From NCBI GenBank assembly GCA_964397545.1, contig CAYNIW010000003.1:75500-139499 (forward strand): 64,000 nucleotides of DNA, in the 5' to 3' direction. Under the pieces are notes generated by a model, which saw only the letters and a list, made by a program, of their open reading frames with translations, searched no databases and was not told the DNA's origin. How positions within the stretch are numbered: the stretch's first letter is position 1; every line of letters begins with the position of its first letter. Shown here one piece after another: positions 46,100 to 53,009 of this stretch. This DNA is from JAFGIG01 sp964397545 (GTDB taxonomy: Bacteria; SDB-A). The position numbers and the translations under genes are program-made.

Positions 46100-46486
46100 G
46101 TCTTCCGGGCTGAACCCTATAGTTTTTAACTTTTCTCTACCAAACCATTCAGGGCTTCTTTTTTGCGCGTTTTCCTTTTCGAATACATATCCGTTGGGAT
46201 TGACGTTTTTATCTTCCAGAGGTTCGGAAAGAAAAAAAAGCTCAAGCGAAAATTTTTTAGTTTTTTCGTCAAAGAGTTCGTTGAGGCCGACTAATTTTAA
46301 CACTTTGACGAGCTCTCCTGATTCCTCGAAAGCCTCTCTTTTAGCGCATTCAAAAACTGAAAAATCATTTTCTTGAAGTTTCCCTCCGGGGGGTATCCAG
46401 AGATTTTCCCCGCTCTTAAGACTTTTAACGAGAAGGACCTGAGCGTCGCGGACGATTATTGCGGCACATCTTATGCTTATTTTCAA
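46055..46486 (-). CDS. Nudix hydrolase
   Basis: 143-residue cytosolic pyrophosphohydrolase acting on nucleoside diphosphate-X compounds. The Nudix box core REAFEESGEL is clear, preceded by WIPPGGKLQEND; counting to the GG, the loop is one residue longer than in MutT and the usual first Glu is shifted. Start is TTG two bases after the stop of the OB-fold gene on the same strand; no ATG is available nearby, so these two genes are tightly coupled. The 3' end overlaps the convergent TPR gene by 45 bases, which is unusual in this otherwise gap-spaced window. Substrate (for example 8-oxo-dGTP, ADP-ribose or an alarmone) cannot be told. Confidence 0.85.
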   Translation of the reverse strand: MKISIRCAAIIVRDAQVLLVKSLKSGENLWIPPGGKLQENDFSVFECAKREAFEESGELVKVLKLVGLNELFDEKTKKFSLELFFLSEPLEDKNVNPNGYVFEKENAQKRSPEWFGREKLKTIGFSPEDLILSCLEEGFRKGF

Positions 46487-46488
46487 GA

Positions 46489-46986
46489 TTATTCCGAAAT
46501 GTAGAGAGCCTCGACCCAGTATTCAGAGACCTTTTCAAAACCTGTGCTGTCAAGGTAAGCTCTGTATCTTTCTATTTTTTCCAATTCATCGTGATGGCGT
46601 TCTTCTTCGTCTTGAAGACTTTTTTCCCACTCAATAAGATATTCTCTGTCAAGGACAAATTCTCTGACTATTCCGCGGACGGTCACGAGGCTTCCGACGA
46701 TTTCGGGGTCGAAACTTTCCATTTCATCGCAGGCTTTAACGTGAAGCCAGTGTGAATCCTCCTGGCAGATGTTCATTTTTCTTCCGTCATGCCTGCAGAC
46801 ATGGTCAACTGTCCCTCTGACGAAAATTTCCTCGCCTTCGAGCTGAGAAAAATTTTCACAGAGTTCTTTGACGCTCATTATGCTTGATTCTGAAGGAATC
46901 TCCGTTTGATATGTGTTTTCAGCTGTCATTAAAAACGGCATTGCCGCCGCCGCCGCGGCTAAAAACAATAGTCGCAATAAGTTCAT
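46489..46986 (-). CDS. Secreted OB-fold protein, unknown
   Basis: Start placed at the ATG after AAGGAGGAGG; the open frame further upstream is not used. About 165 residues: signal peptide MNLLRLLFLAAAAAAMPFLMTA, then a single OB-fold-like domain (~30-125) with VKELCENFSQLEGEEIFVRGTV read in pieces, CRHDGRKMNICQED and LVTVRGIVREF, a pattern of periplasmic BOF/tRNA_anti-like OB domains, then a charged helix (LQDEEERHHDELEKIERYRAYL) of ~35 residues. The Cys/His-rich loop could bind metal or heme. The Nudix gene starts 2 bases after its stop. Divergent from the ECF sigma, so it may be under its control. Confidence 0.65.
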   Translation of the reverse strand: MNLLRLLFLAAAAAAMPFLMTAENTYQTEIPSESSIMSVKELCENFSQLEGEEIFVRGTVDHVCRHDGRKMNICQEDSHWLHVKACDEMESFDPEIVGSLVTVRGIVREFVLDREYLIEWEKSLQDEEERHHDELEKIERYRAYLDSTGFEKVSEYWVEALYISE

Positions 46987-47054
46987 TCCTCCTCCTTGTA
47001 TTTTTTTTCGATAATTTTCATATTTAAACCGTCTTATAATCATAGGTGACAAAG

Positions 47055-47558
47055 ATGGACGAGATTTTAACACAGAAATTCAAAGACGAAAAGCGAAGGC
47101 TTCTATCTTACATAACCGTGAAAGTCGGAGATGCTGACGAAGCCGAAGACATCCTTCAGGAAGTTTTCGAGTCGGCTGTTTTGAATTTCAACACGATAAG
47201 ATCTCTTGAAACGTTAACTTCCTGGCTCTTCTCAGTCGCGCGGAATAAAATTGCCGATTTTTTCCGTTCAAGAAAGAGAACAGAACCTCTCGAACTCGAA
47301 GAGTTAATTAAAGATGAGAACTCAAAACCTATAGACGAAGTAAAATTTGAGGTTTTTACACAAAAAGTCTCTAACATCATCTCTTCTTTGCCAGAAAGAC
47401 AAAAACAAGTTTTTATCCTTCATGAACTTGACCTTTTGACTTTTAGAGAAATTTCAGAAATGACGGGGACGCCTGTCAGCACGCTAATATCGAGAAAAAA
47501 AGAAGCCATGGTTTTCTTGAAAAAGAAACTCAAAGATAAAAGGGAGGAATTGTTATGA
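47055..47558 (+). CDS. ECF-type RNA polymerase sigma factor
   Basis: 167-residue group IV sigma factor. Region 2 (~15-80) has DEAEDILQEVFESAVLNF and the helix SWLFSVARNKIADFFRSRKR that contacts -10 DNA; region 4 (~105-160) has LPERQKQVFILHELDLLTFREISEMTGTPVSTLISRKKEAM in part, the helix-turn-helix for -35. The ATG at 47055 is preferred over an upstream GTG because AGGTGA lies six bases before it. A TATAAT is at 47035-47040. The next gene (ATGA overlap) is a small membrane protein that regularly accompanies this sigma subfamily. No classical zinc-binding anti-sigma is present. Confidence 0.93.
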   Translation: MDEILTQKFKDEKRRLLSYITVKVGDADEAEDILQEVFESAVLNFNTIRSLETLTSWLFSVARNKIADFFRSRKRTEPLELEELIKDENSKPIDEVKFEVFTQKVSNIISSLPERQKQVFILHELDLLTFREISEMTGTPVSTLISRKKEAMVFLKKKLKDKREELL

Positions 47559-47866
47559 TGATAAATATTTTCAAAAACAAAATACTTCTCGTCGCAGGCG
47601 GGATAATTTTCGGAGTTCTTTTCGCTCTCGTTTTCGGTATTTTCGTGAAAATACTCTGGAACTGGCTCATGCCCGAGCTGTTTTCCCTGCCGAGAATATC
47701 CTATTGGCAGGCATGGGGTCTTGTTTTACTATCCCACATATTTTTCAAAAACACCGAACACCGCTTCAGAAGCAATATCAACGATAACAGGAAATCCGGG
47801 AATTTAAGGCAAAAGATAAAACAGCACGTTCACGAAGCCCGTGTTTCAGAAGAGCCGCAGACATAA
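47555..47866 (+). CDS. Small membrane protein paired with the ECF sigma factor
   Basis: 103 residues with two transmembrane helices (~8-35 and ~55-72). Between them is KILWNWLMPELFSLPRISYWQAWGLVLLS (read in parts), a strongly conserved block of a widespread small family (LWNWLMP.LF.LP.I.YWQA.GL) that often follows ECF sigma genes. The C-terminal ~35 residues are basic and cytoplasmic. ATG overlaps the sigma stop codon, so both are made together. By position it could be an anti-sigma or a co-regulated envelope protein; the family has no settled role that I know of. Confidence 0.8.
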   Translation: MMINIFKNKILLVAGGIIFGVLFALVFGIFVKILWNWLMPELFSLPRISYWQAWGLVLLSHIFFKNTEHRFRSNINDNRKSGNLRQKIKQHVHEARVSEEPQT

Positions 47867-47880
47867 AATCTTCAGTGTTT

Positions 47881-49119
47881 TCAAAGAGCTGTCGGGTCGA
47901 GCAACCTGCCCATGAACAGCAAAAGACCGGTATCCCTGTCCCGGATAGCATAGAGAAACGGGCTGTCAGCGTTGAATACTTTGCGAGATTGATGAGATGC
48001 GGATGTCCTCTCCATTACTACTGCGGTCGCGGCTGCGGCTTCAGTCCCTTCTTCATCAACGGCGATAAAAGCCTGGTGTATTACGTAGCTTATGTAGAGG
48101 TCTTTGTCTCCGGTCATTCCTGAAAAATCCGCCGCTCCTGCTATGAAAGCTTCCGGCATCCCCATAACTTTGAGGACTTCGTTGAGGGTGAATTTGGATT
48201 CTATTTTGAACTTGGGAAAATATATGACCACTTCGGAATTTGTCAAAGAACTCAGATACAAATCCGTTTTTTCAAAATCCAAAGACCTCTCAAAATCACT
48301 GAATCCGGTTTTGGGTAAAAAGACGACCATTGAAAGATTTCCGCCTCTGTATGGCATTTCAAGGACCTGCACTTCTTCATCCTCGTAGTATCCGAATCTG
48401 GCTTCGGAGTTGTCAAGAAACATCATGTCGGCATCAACAGTTTTCTCTTCATCTATGTGAAAAGGAGCTTTTGCTGTTTTCTCTGCGTCAAAAGTGTATT
48501 GCCATGTCCCTTTGAAATATATCGCGTTTGTCAGAACGAGCGTAGTCATAGGGTTTATTTGACCGGGGGATAAAAGATCTTTTATCTTTCCTTCCGTCTT
48601 CTCTTCAACCCAAAAATTTATCTTGTTTCTCGAACCTTCGGGATCGTTGACAAAATCGAGATTGACAGCTCTGCCGTAATAATACTTTTCAACATCTGTT
48701 ATGAAGTCTCCGAGAAAAGGGTATCCGTTCTGAGTCCATAAGGCGTTCGCGGTCGAGAGAGCTAAATCGAGACGAGTTGAGTTGATTTTATCCAGCAGGG
48801 ACAGATATCCGTATCTCGTCATGGAGATATCAAACCCCAATCTCAGAACATTTCGCATCTGTTCAGCGGTCGAACCCCTCGCTCCTTCGAACGTCATGGT
48901 GAGAGCGTCGTGGACGCTGAAAGGAGATACAATTATATTTCCGTTTGTTTCTTTTGCTGTCGTTGAATAAAAATCAAACGAAAATTCGTTTATGCCGTTG
49001 ACGACAGCGCCTCCGTAAAAAGGCAGGGAAAGGGAAAATAGATCTGAGCCGGCTGAAACCGATGGCAATATAAGAATAAATAAAAATACTCTAAGGCAAT
49101 TAAAAAATCTTTTTAGCAT
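47881..49119 (-). CDS. Secreted serpin (serine protease inhibitor), inhibitory type
   Basis: Full-length serpin of 412 residues with a signal peptide (~1-24). Fold markers: NGNIIVSPFSV, TANALWTQ, LVLTNAIYFKGTW, the breach region and the C-terminal ADSPFLYAI. The reactive loop begins EEGTEAAAATAV, the small-residue hinge of inhibitory serpins; counting from P15 Gly puts P1-P1' at Thr-Ser in MERTSAS. Thr at P1 suits elastase- or subtilisin-like targets rather than trypsin. Ribosome site AGGAGG before the ATG. No sorting domain, so it is probably periplasmic or lipid-free secreted. Likely partner: a serine protease such as the subtilase family, either its own or a competitor's. Confidence 0.95.
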   Translation of the reverse strand: MLKRFFNCLRVFLFILILPSVSAGSDLFSLSLPFYGGAVVNGINEFSFDFYSTTAKETNGNIIVSPFSVHDALTMTFEGARGSTAEQMRNVLRLGFDISMTRYGYLSLLDKINSTRLDLALSTANALWTQNGYPFLGDFITDVEKYYYGRAVNLDFVNDPEGSRNKINFWVEEKTEGKIKDLLSPGQINPMTTLVLTNAIYFKGTWQYTFDAEKTAKAPFHIDEEKTVDADMMFLDNSEARFGYYEDEEVQVLEMPYRGGNLSMVVFLPKTGFSDFERSLDFEKTDLYLSSLTNSEVVIYFPKFKIESKFTLNEVLKVMGMPEAFIAGAADFSGMTGDKDLYISYVIHQAFIAVDEEGTEAAAATAVVMERTSASHQSRKVFNADSPFLYAIRDRDTGLLLFMGRLLDPTAL

Positions 49120-49239
49120 GAAAACCTCCTTTTAGATTATTTTACACTATTTTTTAGCACAATATTCCCGGTTTTTTATCTTTGGCGCTGTGGACTTATA
49201 ACCTTTTCGGGAATAGAATAAAACCAAAAAGGCGGTTCA

Positions 49240-50910
49240 ATGTATTTATTCTTTGTATTGTTTATTATTACGGCGGATTCCGGGTTTTTCCCCGATGAAA
49301 GAGGTCTTTGTTTCACTCCATCGGTAAAGTATTCGCTTCAAAACATTGACTGGAATTCGGTTCGCGAGGAAAACGCAAGAATCCGGATGGCCAGATCCAA
49401 TGAATACGGTTTTGAAAGAGTCGCCGTCGGAGACACCAAGACATTCTGGTCTTGGGATCTTTCTGTTATGCCCCCTCAATGGATTCAGGCCCCTGCTACC
49501 TGCAGGGCTGTGGGTGACTCCTGCTACATTTTCGTCGCAGACGATCAATGGAACGTCCACATGTCTCAGGAAAACGTCGATACCGTCCTTCTGCATTTTG
49601 AGCATCACACTCTTGCCGATCCGACAAAGGGCATAGTCCAGCTCGATGTCGAACACTTCGGCGAGATTCCCGACGAAATTGACGGAGACAGGCACGTCTA
49701 TATTTTTTATTCGGCTCTCGGAAGCTACAACGGCATAGCATTCGACGGATATTTTTCCGCTTACAACCAGATGACCGATTCGCTGGCGCAGACTTTAGGC
49801 GCTCATTCAAATGAAGTTGAGATGTTCTACATGACATGCTGGCCCCTCGCTCCTGCCTCACCTCAGAGACTTTCAGTTCTCGCCCACGAACTCGAGCATA
49901 TGATCCACTGGAATGCCGACGAAGACGAGGATATATGGGTTGACGAAGGATGCGCTGAAGTCGCGATGTGGCTCTATGGACTGCCTGATGAAATCTCCGG
50001 TTTTCCATCCAACCCCGACAACAACCTTCTTCACTGGGGTCAGCAGTGGAGCGATTACATCCAGACATATCTTTTCATGATGTTCATCATGGAGCATTAC
50101 GGAGGAGCTCAGACCATTAAAAACATAGTAGCCGACACTCTGAATTCAGTTTCCGGCATTGAAAGTGCCCTCTCTTATTCGGGATACCCGGGGACGGATT
50201 TCAACTCCCTTTTCACGGACTGGACAATAGCCAACTTCCTCGACGACACCTTATACTGCGGCGGCAGATTCGGCTATTTTCTTCTCGATATTCCGCCTTT
50301 TGCCAGAACATCCCACTCGAGTTATCCTGTCAACGCCGCGGGAAAAACAGTAAACCCCTGGGGGACTGATTATATTCTCTTTTCAGGAGGCAATGACCTG
50401 ACATACATTTTCGACGGAGCCGACAACACGGCTTTCAGCATCGGCGCTGTCCTTATTCTAAACGAAACCGACTCGGTTTTTTTTCCCGAACCGGACAGCG
50501 GTAATTCGCTTGAACTTTATCTCGCAGGATTCGGCTCTCAGTATGACAAAGTTTTAATCTCCGTCTCGAGAACCTGTTCTTTGGGTTCAAACGACTATTC
50601 CTATTGGGCAAATGTCTTAACAGGCGTCGCAACAGATCCCGTTTCAGATGACTTTTTCTTCTTTTCGTCTTTCTTCGACCCTATTTCTCACTCTTTGAAA
50701 ATCAGCTTTTCATTCGAGAAAGCCGGTTGTTTGTCCATAGAAGTTTTTGACTGCTCCGGAAGAGAAGTCGGGCGAAAAGAGCATATTGTTTCAGCTCCGG
50801 GAGAATCTTGCGCCTGTTTATTTCTGCCGGAAATACTTCCGGGGATGTATTTTCTTTCTGTAAATTTCGCCGGATATCACAAAAATGAAAAGTTTACTGT
50901 ATTCAGATGA
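49240..50910 (+). CDS. Secreted M30/hyicolysin-like metalloprotease with C-terminal sorting domain
   Basis: Extracellular zinc protease. Signal peptide (~1-14), catalytic domain ~55-360 with HELEH at 216-220 and a second motif D-E236-G-C-A-E in IWVDEGCAEVA 16 residues later, the HExxH...EG.AE arrangement of the gluzincin-like M30 (hyicolysin) group. The preceding EMFYMTCWPLAP... and following HWGQQWSDYIQTYLFMMFIMEHYGG in part also fit. Residues ~380-470 are a beta-rich domain; ~475-556 are the FlgD-like sorting domain (IEVFDCSGREVG, LPGMYFLSV), ending KFTVFR. Family number is my best match; M6 or fungalysin-like families were considered but lack this spacing. Confidence 0.82.
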   Translation: MYLFFVLFIITADSGFFPDERGLCFTPSVKYSLQNIDWNSVREENARIRMARSNEYGFERVAVGDTKTFWSWDLSVMPPQWIQAPATCRAVGDSCYIFVADDQWNVHMSQENVDTVLLHFEHHTLADPTKGIVQLDVEHFGEIPDEIDGDRHVYIFYSALGSYNGIAFDGYFSAYNQMTDSLAQTLGAHSNEVEMFYMTCWPLAPASPQRLSVLAHELEHMIHWNADEDEDIWVDEGCAEVAMWLYGLPDEISGFPSNPDNNLLHWGQQWSDYIQTYLFMMFIMEHYGGAQTIKNIVADTLNSVSGIESALSYSGYPGTDFNSLFTDWTIANFLDDTLYCGGRFGYFLLDIPPFARTSHSSYPVNAAGKTVNPWGTDYILFSGGNDLTYIFDGADNTAFSIGAVLILNETDSVFFPEPDSGNSLELYLAGFGSQYDKVLISVSRTCSLGSNDYSYWANVLTGVATDPVSDDFFFFSSFFDPISHSLKISFSFEKAGCLSIEVFDCSGREVGRKEHIVSAPGESCACLFLPEILPGMYFLSVNFAGYHKNEKFTVFR

Positions 50911-50980
50911 TTTGACAACAGCGGTAAACAGTATATAAAATCATAAATCGCAATAAATTGAAATGTTTAAAGGAGAATGT

Positions 50981-51211
50981 ATGAAATTTATCTTCCCCTC
51001 GATTATGGTCGCATACGGAATTTTTCACTTACTTTCCCTTTTCATTAAATACCCGGGATTTCTCGGCTACCTCTTCGACACTGACAAGATTCTCGGTGTA
51101 TTCTATTTTTTCCCCGACAAAATCAGAAGGCCTCTGAGTAAAATCGTCATAGGATTATGCTCAATCGGCCTTGGAATTTTTCTTTTCGTAATTCTGTCGA
51201 GATCTCCTTAA
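50981..51211 (+). CDS. Small membrane protein of unknown function
   Basis: 76 residues with two hydrophobic segments (~2-22 and ~53-74) separated by a loop with YPGFLGYLFDTDKILGVF and a basic turn (PDKIRRPLSK). The ATG at 50981 has AAAGGAGA before it, better than an upstream in-frame ATG. No recognised family. Lies between two genes for sorted secreted proteins on the same strand, 52 bases before the next start. Confidence 0.55.
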   Translation: MKFIFPSIMVAYGIFHLLSLFIKYPGFLGYLFDTDKILGVFYFFPDKIRRPLSKIVIGLCSIGLGIFLFVILSRSP

Positions 51212-51262
51212 ATGCGCTTTAGTGACAATAAACGAAAGTTTTTCTGCCAAAGGAGGAAACCA

Positions 51263-52960
51263 ATGAAAATGCACGTTGTTTTAACAGTTATACTCTTTAC
51301 AGCTCTTTCGACGCTTTGGTCTTCCGGCTATGACCACTCCACCCGAATCCAGACTTTTTCTTTTGGAAATTATCATCTCCTCAGCGAGGGGAACATATAT
51401 CCGCTTCCCGAGACTTACTCAAATTCAGGCGCTTGTATTCACAATCCTTATTCAGGTGTTGTTTGGCACTACAGCGTCGCCAGCGGACTCACCGGCAAAA
51501 ACACTTCAATTGGCAACACAGCCGGTCAGGTTTTCGCCGGGACATGGTACGGCGGATCTAAAATGTTCGACGGAGTCAGCGGAACAGGATCCGTAAGCTG
51601 GGAAACTCCTCAACCGTCAGTCGGCGCCAATGAATACTGGCGCAGTTGGGCTTCAAGGTCTGTTTCTTCAGGATCTTCCGACTTATTCTACTCCCTTTCG
51701 GCTTGGGAGGTCTGGGATGACATGGGAACTCCCGGCGCTACAGGGGACGACACTTTAATATCCAAAAACTTTAGTGTATCCAGATACTCTCATTCTTCAT
51801 CAGTTCCGATTTGGACCTACGACGGAACAGGATATTTTCTTCAGGCATCGGTTGACGAACCCGGTAAAACGGCAATATCAGACGACGGAACCGTTTTGGC
51901 AGTCACAGGACTGATTGACGATCATCTCTCGTTATTGTTTTTCAGCGACACATCAGCCACTCCGATTATGATCTATGAAAATCCCGGCATCGCTTATTCG
52001 GCAAGACAGGTGCGTCTTACATCAGACGGATCTACCTGTATTTTCAGCTGCGGGGCAAATTTATACCGGGTTGACGTGGCTACTGGAAATCTCATCGGAA
52101 CTCACAGTCTCGGCGCTTCCACAGACTGTTTCGGGGTATCCGGAGACGGTTCTATTATCGCTTACGGTTTCACTTCTGCTTTCATTGCCCAGTGGAACGG
52201 AACAAATTACAGTGTAATACATTCATTTCCTGTATCAAGTTACTACGCCGGGTCGGCTGTTGTCAGTCAGAACGCTAACTTCGTATATTTCGGATTTTAC
52301 AGAAACGACTATCTCACAAACAGAATATACTGTTATGACCTGACTCAGAGCACCACAATCATGACATACAATTATCCCGTAGGGGGCGGATCAAATCAGG
52401 ACATTATTTCATGGCTCGACTGCTCTGACGACGGCAGGTGGCTCGTTGCAGGCTCATGGGGATGCCAGACAGGCGGCGGCCCTGAAGTGCAGGTTTTCGA
52501 CAACACTAAACCGGAATCTCCCGTTTTCACAATAGACACTCCGGGTTCTGTTTTCCATGTAGTTATGACATCAGACGGCCAATACATATCGAGCACGGGA
52601 AAGCATGTCCACGCCAACACCATGGGGTCCGGCATAGACCTGTATTTCGCCCAAGTTGATGTCCTGTCTGTTGAAGAAGACATCAACGATATAGGTGAAA
52701 ACTATGTCTTTGAAAAAATATACGCCGCAAGAACTGCCGGTGGATTGGTTAAGTTTTCTTTCAGCATTTCTGAAGGATCTTTTGTTTCTCTCCAGATTTT
52801 CGACGCGGCCGGCCGCTCTCTCGGATCTTTGATAAACACCGAACTGAGCGCCGGAAATCACGAAATCGAATCAAGGCTTGATGTATCAGACGGCATCTAT
52901 TTCTACGAACTTAAAACCGGAGAAGCTTTTTCAAGGGGTAAATTCTTTTTAGCAAAATAA
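51263..52960 (+). CDS. Secreted beta-propeller-like protein with C-terminal sorting domain
   Basis: Start set at the ATG after AAAGGAGGAAA; signal peptide MKMHVVLTVILFTALSTLWSSG. Residues ~20-170 form a Gly/Ser/Tyr-rich region that resembles no family I know. Residues ~175-470 hold blade-like repeats with phrases such as TAISDDGTVLAVTG, VRLTSDGSTCIFSC, FGVSGDGSIIAYG and VVMTSDGQYISST, the S.DG pattern of YVTN/WD40-like propellers. Residues ~480-565 are the FlgD-like domain (LQIFDAAGRSLGSL, SDGIYFYELKTG) ending FFLAK. No catalytic residues stand out, so adhesion or binding is likely. A perfect hairpin follows the stop. Confidence 0.75.
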   Translation: MKMHVVLTVILFTALSTLWSSGYDHSTRIQTFSFGNYHLLSEGNIYPLPETYSNSGACIHNPYSGVVWHYSVASGLTGKNTSIGNTAGQVFAGTWYGGSKMFDGVSGTGSVSWETPQPSVGANEYWRSWASRSVSSGSSDLFYSLSAWEVWDDMGTPGATGDDTLISKNFSVSRYSHSSSVPIWTYDGTGYFLQASVDEPGKTAISDDGTVLAVTGLIDDHLSLLFFSDTSATPIMIYENPGIAYSARQVRLTSDGSTCIFSCGANLYRVDVATGNLIGTHSLGASTDCFGVSGDGSIIAYGFTSAFIAQWNGTNYSVIHSFPVSSYYAGSAVVSQNANFVYFGFYRNDYLTNRIYCYDLTQSTTIMTYNYPVGGGSNQDIISWLDCSDDGRWLVAGSWGCQTGGGPEVQVFDNTKPESPVFTIDTPGSVFHVVMTSDGQYISSTGKHVHANTMGSGIDLYFAQVDVLSVEEDINDIGENYVFEKIYAARTAGGLVKFSFSISEGSFVSLQIFDAAGRSLGSLINTELSAGNHEIESRLDVSDGIYFYELKTGEAFSRGKFFLAK

Positions 52961-52974
52961 TTTTGAAAATAAAT

Positions 52975-52996
52975 CGCCGGGGATTTTTCCCCGGCG
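52975..52996. terminator. Hairpin between convergent genes (9-bp perfect stem)
   Basis: CGCCGGGGA (52975-52983) pairs with TCCCCGGCG (52988-52996), loop TTTT. On the minus strand it is followed by a T-rich stretch, so it works best as terminator for the Asp-box gene; it may serve the propeller gene too. Confidence 0.65.
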
Positions 52997-53009
52997 TCAG
53001 CTAAGATTT

